A DNA stretch of 64,000 nt from Paralichthys olivaceus (GCF_024713975.1 NC_091094.1:23646501-23710500), one strand, 5' to 3'; shown: positions 38,138 to 48,526, counted from the stretch's first letter. Notes: generated by a model not told the origin, from the letters alone. Translations and numbers: made by a program.

Positions 38138-38756
38138 GAGCATCGTGTTGACAATGTGTCAAATCGAGAGGATTGCAGGTTAACTAGGCAGGTCATTGGG
38201 GCCTCCTGAGTCAAGGTATGAATGGCTGTTGATAGTGGTAAGTAGTCGACCCACCCTACTATTGTGTGATTGGTTAATACCACAGGTGTAGGGGCGTGGT
38301 TGGGTGGTGAGCTGTCTGGGGAGGGAACTATGTGACACCTTTTAGAATGTCGGACCACCATCATTGAAACAAGTACTAAGTGAATTGCAGAGTGTTCATG
38401 GGGTAATTTAACAGCTTCCACAGTTCCAAGCCCTGCAGAAGTGACAACAACATGTGCAGAAACATGAATGTTTGCACAGTTCTTTTGTCCTACTCGTAGT
38501 AGAATGTGAAACTTTTAAGTAATAGACTCAGATGGAGGAAAATGTCTACCAGTGGTGGAAACCTATTTGAAAGCTCACACTAACAACTATGGTCTTCCAT
38601 TCATAGTTTCATAGTTTCATAGTTTCATAGTTTCACAGTTTCACAGTTTCACAGTTGCACTGCCACCAGCACTAGAAGTAGTTGGTGGTACTCCAACTCT
38701 GTTCCTTTTAAAGGCCAGAAATTCCTGAGCAGACGCCTTTAAAACCATCTCAGCTG
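38138..38756 (+). repeat. tRNA-less chimeric unit
   Basis: At about 38,137 the text cagttcttttgtc jumps to gagcatcgtgttg, skipping the end of one unit and the tRNA of the next. The following spacer mixes A (gtggtaagtag) and B (gagctgtctggggaggg) features. An identical junction occurs at about 42,400. Open frames of 115 codons on the minus strand here are by-products. Confidence 0.88.
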
Positions 38757-38828
38757 TCCCTGATGGTCTAGTGGCTAGGATTCGGCGCTCTCACCGCCGC
38801 GGCCCGGGTTCGATTCCCGGTCAGGGAA
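38757..38828 (+). tRNA. tRNA-Glu-CTC: tRNA-Glu(CUC), copy 38
   Basis: Identical tRNA, type A unit, 673 bp; partner of copy 33. Confidence 0.97.
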
Positions 38829-39429
38829 CGAAACTATTGAATACAGAAGACAGCATCGTGTTGACAATGTGTCAAATTGAGAGGATTGCAGGTTAACTAG
38901 GAAGGTCATTGGGGTCTCCTGAGTCAAGGTATGAATGGCTGTTGATAGTGGTAAGTAGTCAACCCACCCTACTATTGTGTGATTGGTTAATACCACAGGT
39001 GTAGGGGTGTGGTTGGGTGGTGAACTGTCTGGGGAGAGAACTATGTGACACCTTTTAGAATGTCGGACCACCATCTTTGAAACAAGTACTAAGTGAATTG
39101 CAGAGTGTTCACGGGGAAATTTAACAGCTTCCACAGTTCAAGCCCTGCAGAAGTGACAACAACATGTGCAGAAACATGAATGTTTGCACAGTTCTTTTGT
39201 CCTACTCGTAGTAGAATGTGAAACTTTTAAGTAATAGACTCAGATGGAGGAAAATGTCTGCCAGTGGTGGAAACCTATTTGAAAGCTCACACTAACAACT
39301 ATGGTCTTCCATTCACAGTTTCACAGTTGCACTGCCACCAGCACTAGAAGTAGTTGGTGGTACTCCAACTCCTGTTCCTTTTAAAGGCCAGAAATTCCTG
39401 AGCAGACGCCTTTAAAACCATCTCAGCTG

Positions 39430-39501
39430 TCCCTGATGGTCTAGTGGCTAGGATTCGGCGCTCTCACCGCCGCGGCCCGGGTTCGATTCCCGGTCAGGGA
39501 A
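39430..39501 (+). tRNA. tRNA-Glu-CTC: tRNA-Glu(CUC), copy 39
   Basis: Identical tRNA, type A unit, 674 bp; partner of copy 34. Confidence 0.97.
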
Positions 39502-40103
39502 CGAAACTATTGAATACAGAAGACAGCATCGTGTTGACAATGTGTCAAATTGAGAGGATTGCAGGTTAACTAGGCAGGTCATTGGGGTCTCCTGAGTCAA
39601 GGTATGAATGGCTGTTGATAGTGGTAAGTAGTCGACCCACCCTACTATTGTGTGATTGGTTAATACCACAGGTGTAGGGGTGTGGTTGGGTGGTGAACTG
39701 TCTGGGGAGAGAACTATGTGACACCTTTTAGAATGTCGGACCACCATCTTTGAAACAAGTACTAAGTGAATTGCAGAGTGTTCATGGGGTAATTTAACAG
39801 CTTCCACAGTTCCAAGCCCTGCAGAAGTGACAACAACATGTGCAGAAACATGAATGTTTGCACAGTTCTTTTGTCCTACTCGTAGTAGAATGTGAAACCT
39901 TTAAGTAATAGACTCAGATGGAGGAAAATGTCTGCCAGTGGTGGAAACCTATTTGAAAGCTCACACTAACAACTATGGTCTTCCATTCACAGTTTCACAG
40001 TTGCACTGCCACCAGCACTAGAAGTAGTTGGTGGTACTCCAACTCCTGTTCCTTTTAAAGGCCAGAAATTCCTGAGCAGACGCCTTTAAAACCATCTCAG
40101 CTG

Positions 40104-40175
40104 TCCCTGATGGTCTAGTGGCTAGGATTCGGCGCTCTCACCGCCGCGGCCCGGGTTCGATTCCCGGTCAGGGAA
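40104..40175 (+). tRNA. tRNA-Glu-CTC: tRNA-Glu(CUC), copy 40
   Basis: Identical tRNA, type C unit, 681 bp; partner of copy 35. Confidence 0.97.
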
Positions 40176-40784
40176 CGAAACTATTGAATACAGAAGACAG
40201 CATCGTGTTGACAATGTGTCAAATTGAGAGGATTGCAGGTTAACTAGGCAGGTCATTGGGGTCTCCTGAGTTAAGGTATGAATGGCTGTTGATAGCTGTA
40301 AGTCGTCAACCCACTGTACTATTGTGTGATAAGTTAATACCACAGGTGTAGGGGTGTGGTTGGGAGGTGAGCTGTCTGGGGAGGGAACTATGTGACACCT
40401 TTTAGAATGTCGGACCACCATCATTGTAACAAGTACTAAGTGAATTGCAGAGTGTTCATGGGGTAATTTAACAGCTTCCACAGTTCAAGCCCTGCAGAAG
40501 TGACAACAACATGTGCAGAAACATGAATGTTTGCACAGTTCTTTTGTCCTACTCGTAGTAGAATGTGAAACCTTTAAGTAGTAGACTGAGATGGAGGAAA
40601 ATGTCTGCCAGTGGTGGAAACCTATTTGAAAGCTCACACTAACAACTATGGTCTTCCATTCATAGTTTCACAGTTTCACAGTTGCACTGCCACCAGCACT
40701 AGAAGTAGTTGGTGGTACTCCAACTCCTGTTCCTTTTAAAGGCCAGAAGTTCCTGAGCAGACGCCTTTAAAACCATCTCAGCTG

Positions 40785-40856
40785 TCCCTGATGGTCTAGT
40801 GGCTAGGATTCGGCGCTCTCACCGCCGCGGCCCGGGTTCGATTCCCGGTCAGGGAA
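40785..40856 (+). tRNA. tRNA-Glu-CTC: tRNA-Glu(CUC), copy 41
   Basis: Identical tRNA in a C unit that has the A/B form attggttaat in place of gataagtt: a mosaic unit. It is the extra 673-bp unit that separates the 3,589-bp and 4,262-bp offsets. Confidence 0.97.
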
Positions 40857-41457
40857 CTAAACTATTGAATACAGAAGAGAGCATCGTGTTGACAATGTGT
40901 CAAATTGAGAGGATTGCAGGTTAACTAGGCAGGTCATTGGGGTCTCCTGAGTTAAGGTATGAATGGCTGTTGATAGCTGTAAGTCGTCAACCCACTGTAC
41001 TATTGTGTGATTGGTTAATACCACAGGTGTAGGGGTGTGGTTGGGAGGTGAGCTGTCTGGGGAGGGAACTATGTGACACCTTTTAGAATGTCGGACCACC
41101 ATCATTGTAACAAGTACTAAGTGAATTGCAGAGTGTTCATGGGGTAATTTAACAGCTTCCACAGTTCAAGCCCTGCAGAAGTGACAACAACATGTGCAGA
41201 AACATGAATGTTTGCACAGTTCTTTTGTCCTACTCGTAGTAGAATGTGAAACCTTTAAGTAATAGACTCAGATGGAGGAAAATGTCTGCCAGTGGTGGAA
41301 ACCTATTTGAAAGCTCACACTAACAACTATGGTCTTCCATTCACAGTTTCACAGTTGCACTGCCACCAGCACTAGAGGTAGTTGGTGGTACTCCAACTCC
41401 TGTTCCTTTTAAAGGCCAGAAATTCCTGAGCAGACGCCTTTAAAACCATCTCAGCTG

Positions 41458-41529
41458 TCCCTGATGGTCTAGTGGCTAGGATTCGGCGCTCTCACCGCCG
41501 TGGCCCGGGTTCGATTCCCGGTCAGGGAA
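41458..41529 (+). tRNA. tRNA-Glu-CTC: tRNA-Glu(CUC), copy 42, variant
   Basis: Same variable-loop change as copy 36; type A unit, 672 bp, with all of copy 36's private spacer variants. Confidence 0.93.
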
Positions 41530-42129
41530 CGAAACTATTGAATACAGAAGACAGCATCGTGTTGACAATGTGTCAAATTGAGAGGATTGCAGGTTAACTA
41601 GGCAGGTCATTGGGGTCTCCTGAGTCAAGGTATGAATGGCTGTTGATAGTGGTAAGTAGTCGACCCACCCTACTATTGTGTGATTGGTTGATACCACAGG
41701 TGTAGGGGTGTGGTTGGGTGGTGAACTGTCTGGGGAGAGAACTATGTGACACCTTTTAGAATGTCGGACCACCATCTTTGAAACAAGGACTAAGTGAATT
41801 GCAGAGTGTTCATGGGGTAATTTAACAGCTTCCACAGTTCAAGCCCTGCAGAAGTGACAACAACATGTGCAGAAATATGAATGTTTGCACAGTTCTTTTG
41901 TCCTACTCATAGTAGAATGTGAAACCTTTAAGTAATAGACTCAGATGGAGGAAAATGTCTGCCAGTGGTGGAAACCTATTTGAAAGCTCACACTAACAAC
42001 TATGGTCTTCCATTCACAGTTTCACAGTTGCACTGCCACCAGCACTAGAAGTAGTTGGTGGTACTCCAACTCTGTTCCTTTTAAAGGCCAGAAATTCCTG
42101 AGCAGATGCCTTTAAAACCATCTCAGCTG

Positions 42130-42201
42130 TCCCTGATGGTCTAGTGGCTAGGATTCGGCGCTCTCACCGCCGCGGCCCGGGTTCGATTCCCGGTCAGGGA
42201 A
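42130..42201 (+). tRNA. tRNA-Glu-CTC: tRNA-Glu(CUC), copy 43, in short unit
   Basis: Identical tRNA; fifth short-type unit, fused near 42,400 to a tRNA-less unit piece exactly as copy 37. 866 bp to the next tRNA. Confidence 0.97.
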
Positions 42202-42995
42202 CTAAACTATTGAATATAGAAGAGAGCATCGTGTTGACAATGTGTGAAATTTTGCAGGTTAACTAGGCAGGTCATTGAAACAAGTACTAAGTGAATTGCA
42301 GAGTGTTCATGGGGTAATTTAACAGCTTCCACAGTTCAAGCCCTGCAGAAGTGACAACAACATGTGCAGAAACATGAATGTTTGCACAGTTCTTTTGTCG
42401 AGCATCGTGTTGACAATGTGTCAAATCGAGAGGATTGCAGGTTAACTAGGCAGGTCATTGGGGCCTCCTGAGTCAAGGTATGAATGGCTGTTGATAGTGG
42501 TAAGTAGTCGACCCACCCTACTATTGTGTGATTGGTTAATACCACAGGTGTAGGGGCGTGGTTGGGTGGTGAGCTGTCTGGGGAGGGAACTATGTGACAC
42601 CTTTTAGAATGTCGGACCACCATCATTGAAACAAGTACTAAGTGAATTGCAGAGTGTTCATGGGGTAATTTAACAGCTTCCACAGTTCCAAGCCCTGCAG
42701 AAGTGACAACAACATGTGCAGAAACATGAATGTTTGCACAGTTCTTTTGTCCTACTCGTAGTAGAATGTGAAACTTTTAAGTAATAGACTCAGATGGAGG
42801 AAAATGTCTGCCAGTGGTGGAAACCTATTTGAAAGCTCACACTAACAACTATGGTCTTCCATTCATAGTTTCATAGTTTCACAGTTTCACAGTTGCACTG
42901 CCACCAGCATTAGAAGTAGTTGGTGGTACTCCAACTCCTGTTCCTTTTAAAGGCCAGAAATTCCTGAGCAGACGCCTTTAAAACCATCTCAGCTG

Positions 42996-43067
42996 TCCCT
43001 GATGGTCTAGTGGCTAGGATTCGGCGCTCTCACCGCCGCGGCCCGGGTTCGATTCCCGGTCAGGGAA
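42996..43067 (+). tRNA. tRNA-Glu-CTC: tRNA-Glu(CUC), copy 44
   Basis: Identical tRNA, type A unit, 673 bp; upstream gcattag instead of gcactag. Confidence 0.97.
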
Positions 43068-43668
43068 CGAAACTATTGAATACAGAAGAGAGCATCGTGT
43101 TGACAATGTGTCAAATTGAGAGGATTGCAGGTTAACTAGGCAGGTCATTGGGGTCTCCTGAGTCAAGGTATGAATGGCTGTTGATAGTGGTAAGTAGTCG
43201 ACCCACCCTACTATTGTGTGATTGGTTAATACCACAGGTGTAGGGGTGTGGTTGGGTGGTGAACTGTCTGGGGAGAGAACTATGTGACACCTTTTAGAAT
43301 GTCGGACCACCATCTTTGAAACAAGTACTAAGTGAATTGCAGAGTGTTCATGGGGTAATTTAACAGCTTCCACAGTTCAAGCCCTGCAGAAGTGACAACA
43401 ACATGTGCAGAAACATGAATGTTTGCACAGTTCTTTTGTCCTACTCATAGTAGAATGTGAAACCTTTAAGTAATAGACTCAGATGGAGGAAAATGTCTGC
43501 CAGTGGTGGAAACCTATTTGAAAGCTCACACTAACAACTATGGTCTTCCATTCACAGTTTCACAGTTGCACTGCCACCAGCACTAGAAGTAGTTGGTGGT
43601 ACTCCAACTCCTGTTCCTTTTAAAGGCCAGAAATTCCTGAGCAGACGCCTTTAAAACCATCTCAGCTG

Positions 43669-43740
43669 TCCCTGATGGTCTAGTGGCTAGGATTCGGCGC
43701 TCTCACCGCCGCGGCCCGGGTTCGATTCCCGGTCAGGGAA
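43669..43740 (+). tRNA. tRNA-Glu-CTC: tRNA-Glu(CUC), copy 45
   Basis: Identical tRNA, type A unit with a ctaaac 3' flank, 673 bp. Confidence 0.97.
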
Positions 43741-44341
43741 CTAAACTATTGAATACAGAAGACAGCATCGTGTTGACAATGTGTCAAATTGAGAGGATTG
43801 CAGGTTAACTAGGCAGGTCATTGGGGTCTCCTGAGTCAAGGTATGAATGGCTGTTGATAGTGGTAAGTAGTCGACCCACCCTACTATTGTGTGATTGGTT
43901 AATACCACAGGTGTAGGGGTGTGGTTGGGTGGTGAACTGTCTGGGGAGAGAACTATGTGACACCTTTTAGAATGTCGGACCACCATCTTTGAAACAAGTA
44001 CTAAGTGAATTGCAGAGTGTTCATGGGGTAATTTAACAGCTTCCACAGTTCAAGCCCTGCAGAAGTGACAACAACATGTGCAGAAACATGAATGTTTGCA
44101 CAGTTCTTTTGTCCTACTCGTAGTAGAATGTGAAACTTTTAAGTAATAGACTCAGATGGAGGAAAATGTCTGCCAGTGGTGGAAACCTATTTGAAAGCTC
44201 ACACTAACAACTATGGTCTTCCATTCACAGTTTCACAGTTGCACTGCCACCAGCACTAGAAGTAGTTGGTGGTACTCCAACTCCTGTTCCTTTTAAAGGC
44301 CAGAAATTCCTGAGCAGACGCCTTTAAAACCATCTCAGCTG

Positions 44342-44413
44342 TCCCTGATGGTCTAGTGGCTAGGATTCGGCGCTCTCACCGCCGCGGCCCGGGTTCGATT
44401 CCCGGTCAGGGAA
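44342..44413 (+). tRNA. tRNA-Glu-CTC: tRNA-Glu(CUC), copy 46
   Basis: Identical tRNA in a B unit with C-type gataagtt, a deletion at gcagaaagtacagttc, and the octamer tract replaced by a cactaa hexamer run; 638 bp. Confidence 0.97.
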
Positions 44414-44979
44414 CTAAACTATTGAATACAGAAGAGAGCATTGTGTTGACAATGTGTCAAATTGAGAGGATTGCAGGTTAACTAGGCAGGTCATTGGGGT
44501 CTCCTGAGTTAAGGTATGAATGGCTTTTGATAGCTGTAAGTCGTTGACCCACCCTACTATTGTGTGATAAGTTAATACCACAGGTGTAGGGGTGTGGTTG
44601 GGTGGTGAGCTGTCTGGGGAGGGAACTATGTGACACCTTTTAGAATGTCGGACCACCATCATTGAAACAAGTACTAAGTGAATTGCAGAATGTTCATGGG
44701 GTAATTTAACAGCTTCCACAGTTCAAGCCCTGCAGAAGTGACAACAACATGTGCAGAAAGTACAGTTCTTTTTTCCTACTCGTAGTAGAATGTGAAACTT
44801 TTACGCAATAGACTCAGATGGAGGAAAATGTCTGCCAGTGGTGGAAACCTATTTGAAAGCTCACACTAACACTAACACTAACACTAACAAGCACTAGAAG
44901 TAGTTGGTGGTACTCCAACTCCTGTTCCTTTTAAAGGCCAGAAATTCCTGAGCAGACGCCTTTAAAACCATCTCAGCTG

Positions 44980-45051
44980 TCCCTGATGGTCTAGTGGCTA
45001 GGATTCGGCGCTCTCACCGCCGCGGCCCGGGTTCGATTCCCGGTCAGGGAA
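44980..45051 (+). tRNA. tRNA-Glu-CTC: tRNA-Glu(CUC), copy 47
   Basis: Identical tRNA, type A unit, 673 bp. Confidence 0.97.
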
Positions 45052-45652
45052 CGAAACTATTGAATACAGAAGACAGCATCGTGTTGACAATGTGTCAAAT
45101 TGAGAGGATTGCAGGTTAACTAGGCAGGTCATTGGGGTCTCCTGAGTCAAGGTATGAATGGCTGTTGATAGTGGTAAGTAGTCGACCCACCCTACTATTG
45201 TGTGATTGGTTAATACCACAGGTGTAGGGGTGTGGTTGGGTGGTGAACTGTCTGGGGAGAGAACTATGTGACACCTTTTAGAATGTCGGACCACCATCTT
45301 TGAAACAAGTACTAAGTGAATTGCAGAGTGTTCATGGGGTAATTTAACAGCTTCCACAGTTCAAGCCCTGCAGAAGTGACAACAACATGTGCAGAAACAT
45401 GAATGTTTGCACAGTTCTTTTGTCCTACTCGTAGTAGAATGTGAAACTTTTAAGTAATAGACTCAGATGGAGGAAAATGTCTGCCAGTGGTGGAAACCTA
45501 TTTGAAAGCTCACACTAACAACTATGGTCTTCCATTCACAGTTTCACAGTTGCACTGCCACCAGCACTAGAAGTAGTTGGTGGTACTCCAACTCCTGTTC
45601 CTTTTAAAGGCCAGAAATTCCTGAGCAGACGCCTTTAAAACCATCTCAGCTG

Positions 45653-45724
45653 TCCCTGATGGTCTAGTGGCTAGGATTCGGCGCTCTCACCGCCGCGGCC
45701 CGGGTTCGATTCCCGGTCAGGGAA
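45653..45724 (+). tRNA. tRNA-Glu-CTC: tRNA-Glu(CUC), copy 48
   Basis: Identical tRNA; 638-bp unit with the same private changes as copy 46, 1,311 bp upstream. Confidence 0.97.
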
Positions 45725-46290
45725 CTAAACTATTGAATACAGAAGAGAGCATTGTGTTGACAATGTGTCAAATTGAGAGGATTGCAGGTTAACTAGGCAG
45801 GTCATTGGGGTCTCCTGAGTTAAGGTATGAATGGCTTTTGATAGCTGTAAGTCGTTGACCCACCCTACTATTGTGTGATAAGTTAATACCACAGGTGTAG
45901 GGGTGTGGTTGGGTGGTGAGCTGTCTGGGGAGGGAACTATGTGACACCTTTTAGAATGTCGGACCACCATCATTGAAACAAGTACTAAGTGAATTGCAGA
46001 ATGTTCATGGGGTAATTTAACAGCTTCCACAGTTCAAGCCCTGCAGAAGTGACAACAACATGTGCAGAAAGTACAGTTCTTTTTTCCTACTCGTAGTAGA
46101 ATGTGAAACTTTTACGCAATAGACTCAGATGGAGGAAAATGTCTGCCAGTGGTGGAAACCTATTTGAAAGCTCACACTAACACTAACACTAACACTAACA
46201 AGCACTAGAAGTAGTTGGTGGTACTCCAACTCCTGTTCCTTTTAAAGGCCAGAAATTCCTGAGCAGACGCCTTTAAAACCATCTCAGGTG

Positions 46291-46362
46291 TCCCTGATGG
46301 TCTAGTGGCTAGGATTCGGCGCTCTCACCGCCGCGGCCCGGGTTCGATTCCCGGTCAGGGAA
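46291..46362 (+). tRNA. tRNA-Glu-CTC: tRNA-Glu(CUC), copy 49
   Basis: Identical tRNA; upstream ctcaggtg instead of ctcagctg. Its downstream spacer is split by the Harbinger insertion 127 bp past the tRNA end. Confidence 0.97.
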
Positions 46363-46485
46363 CTAAACTATTGAATACAGAAGAGAGCATCGTGTTGAGA
46401 ATGAGTCAAATTGAGAGTATTGCAGGTTAACTAGGCAGGTCATTGGGGTCTCCTGAGTAAAGGTATGAATGGCTGTTGATAGCTG

Positions 46486-46488
46486 TAA
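46486..46488 (+). repeat. Target-site duplication TAA (left)
   Basis: Matches TAA at 49,511-49,513. Uninterrupted units have a single copy (gctgtaagtcg). Confidence 0.92.
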
Positions 46489-46530
46489 AGCCTAGTTTAT
46501 GCTTCTGCGTCACGTCGACGCCGTACCTAC
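46489..46530 (+). repeat. Harbinger left terminal inverted repeat
   Basis: Matches the right end over 37 bp apart from five additional bases (acgtc) at 46,512-46,516. It overlaps a perfect 16-bp hairpin: arms 46,505-46,520 and 46,533-46,548 with a 12-nt loop. Confidence 0.93.
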
Positions 46531-46702
46531 ATCGTCGACGTGACGCAGTCGTTGAGCTTCCGAAGTTCTGCATCGAGGGAACGCGTTGCTCTGCAATTCA
46601 CCGCCATGCCGCTAGGGGGGTGTGGCTGTGTGTTTGTGTGGTTCCAGGGGTTATAGCCGAATGCTTGCTTTTTCTTCTGGTCACAGTAAACAACAGTAAA
46701 CA

Positions 46703-47333
46703 ATGGTGACCGGCGTGGAGCGGTTATATTTGGAGTTGGAGCTCATCAATATTGAACAACAAATGCTTATATTGCGAATGATGAGGCGCAGGCGACAGAG
46801 AAGACGTATGGGAGGTGCCCTTACGACCACTAAACCGGTCGAGGCTGGAAATGGGTGAATTTACAACACTGGTTCACCCACTGAGGGACCTGGATGAACA
46901 AATGCACTTTCGATATTTTCAAATGTCAACGGGGCGATTTGACGAGCTTCTTCGCCGTATACATCCATTAATAACGCACCAGACAACGCACAGCATGCCT
47001 GTTGATGTCGCCCAGAGACTGGTAGTGACGCTGAGAATTTTAGCCTCTGGTGGAAGCCACCAAGCTGTGGCGGCTAGCTACAAACTGGCGTCGAGCACTG
47101 TGTCCATCATTTTGTCGGAGGTCTGCAAAGCATTGTGGACAACGCTTCAGCCCGAGTTTTTGCCATGTCCTTCAACCAAACAATGGGAAGCCATGGCAGC
47201 AGATTACTGGCGGCTGTGGAACTTCCCAAACTGCGTTGGAAGTCTCGATGGTAAACACGTTACCATAAAAGCACCGCCAAAAGCAGGGAGCGACTACTTC
47301 AACTACAAAGGGGCTCACAATTCCTATTGAGCA
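46703..47333 (+). pseudogene. Harbinger transposase exon 1, damaged
   Basis: The natural start is probably ATG 46,703, giving MVTGVERLYLELELINIEQQ and an Arg-rich stretch, as in fish HARBI1/ALP1-like transposases. The frame shifts near 46,810-46,820 into the one encoding [21 protein letters not shown] helix-turn-helix-like segment ([20 protein letters not shown]) and the first catalytic Asp in [16 protein letters not shown] follow. The exon ends KGAHNSY-stop with no usable donor. Relative to the family, about 9-11 residues after KGAH and the splice donor are missing. So at least two lesions: one frameshift and one deletion at the exon 1 edge. Probably cannot yield active transposase. Confidence 0.85.
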
Positions 47334-47440
47334 AAATAATTTAAAACATGTTTGATCTATGGGTCCATGTAATGCCTGTGTACAAATCCACAGTGAAAAA
47401 AACATTAATGATAACATTGATGCATTGATGTCCTTTACAG

Positions 47441-47652
47441 ATACAATTTCACAATGGTGGACGTGGGAGGATATGGAAGAGAGAGCGATGGTGGCATTTT
47501 CAAAGAGAGCAAGTTTGGATCGATGCTGCTCGGCCACAAGCTCAATCTGCCCCCACCAGCTGAACTTCCAGGAACTGGAGTCCAGATCCCCCATGTCATT
47601 GTTGCTGATGCTGCCTTTCCCCTGCACTGCAACTTGATGCATCCCTTCCCAG
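47441..47652 (+). pseudogene. Harbinger transposase exon 2
   Basis: After acceptor tttacag the frame reads [20 protein letters not shown], then [14 protein letters not shown] and [20 protein letters not shown]. The Asp in VADAAF is the second catalytic residue. The exon ends CCCAG followed by gcaagt, a good GC-AG type donor, giving the correct phase into exon 3. Intact in itself. Confidence 0.85.
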
Positions 47653-47771
47653 GCAAGTATTATTACATACACATATCTAGTTATCTATCTATATATATAT
47701 ATGCAGCTCTAATAATGTGTTATATGTATATACCATTGAAGTTAAACAGTACGTTATGACTTCCTATACAG

Positions 47772-48232
47772 CAGTAGGCATGAACATGGACAAGCAGGTC
47801 TACAACTACCGCCACTCCAGGGCCAGGCGGGTAATTGAAAATACATTAGGCATCATGGCTGCACGGTGGCGAATTCTTGGGAGACCAATAGAGTTTCGGC
47901 CTGAAAAAGCTGTGGATGTCGTCAAAGCCTGTGTGTTCCTACACAATTACCTCACCTACACAGATGAGGTGAGCCCCCTAGACAGCAGATTCATCCCGCC
48001 TCATTTTGTGGACACCGACAGTTGTGGATCAGTGCAGCCTGGCGAGTGGAGAAAAGTGATGGCCAATGACTCGAACTTTGTCGAATCTGTGGATCCCACA
48101 CTGATGTCCGGGGCCCGTTCCACCAGAGCGGCATTGGCTATTCGGAGTGACCTGATGGCTTTCTTTCAGTCACCTCAAGGAACCGTGCCATGGCAAAACG
48201 AGATGGTGTCCCGGGGCACACTCAATAAGTGA
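47772..48232 (+). pseudogene. Harbinger transposase exon 3
   Basis: Begins after ctatacag (a second possible acceptor follows 3 bp later, cagcag). Encodes GMNMDKQVYNYRHSRARRVI, then ENTLGIMAARWRILGRP and VVKACVFLHNYL. The Glu of IENTLG is the third DDE residue. The C-terminal tail runs to a stop at 48,230-48,232. The exon is open throughout; the gene is called a pseudogene because of exon 1. Confidence 0.85.
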
Positions 48233-48349
48233 TGTTTGTGAGCTATACGTTGTGTGTAAACTGTGCTTGTGCTGTGCAGTGTGTGCTGAAATAAATATCA
48301 AAACAACGGTTTGAAAACAAACCTGTGTGCTTTATTGTCATATAAACAG

Positions 48350-48354
48350 TATAA

Positions 48355-48388
<34 letters not shown>
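48350..48388 (+). repeat. TA microsatellite in the transposon
   Basis: (ta)n between the two convergent genes. A shorter TA run at 47,683-47,702 lies in transposase intron 2. Confidence 0.85.
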
Positions 48389-48526
48389 GAAAAGGTATAG
48401 TTTAAAAAAAAGTCAGGACAAAGTGCACCCAAAAAAAATTCAACACACACTTCAAATATTTACAAAAAAACTATATGCAATAAAAAGTTCACGGGTGTGG
48501 GCTCCTTCACTGTCTATTGTCGAGTA

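Larger units (their letters stand above)
34960..42800 (+). repeat. Tandem block duplication, about 3.6-4.3 kb per block
   Basis: Block 1 (about 34,960-38,545) and block 2 (about 38,545-42,800) share unit order and private variants: aatgtctaccagtgg at the start of each; cacggggaaattt; the C unit after two A units; tRNA variant ccgtggcc; caaggactaag; the cagatgccttt flank; and the tRNA-less junction. Offset is 3,589 bp for the first four units and 4,262 bp after an extra 673-bp C-type unit (copy 41) in block 2. Confidence 0.88.
44342..46290 (+). repeat. Two-unit duplication, 1,311-bp period
   Basis: Units 46 and 48 are identical by eye in private changes (gcagaaagtacagttc, ttttacgcaatag, the cactaa run) and are separated by an A unit (47). 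An A unit (45) also precedes 46. Confidence 0.85.

Noticed and set aside
13781-46030. About 45 minus-strand open frames of 92-119 codons, nearly identical, one per array unit
   Set aside because: They run antisense through the spacer and, in the long form, into the reverse complement of the tRNA (SFPDRESNPGRGGESAES). Their repetition follows from the array. Differences between units are largely amino-acid-changing and follow the A/B/C spacer subfamilies, with no sign of protein constraint. A dN/dS test well below 1 would be needed to revive them.
47172-47672. Minus-strand 166-codon frame inside the Harbinger
   Set aside because: Antisense to transposase exons 1 and 2, which show clear family motifs on the plus strand.
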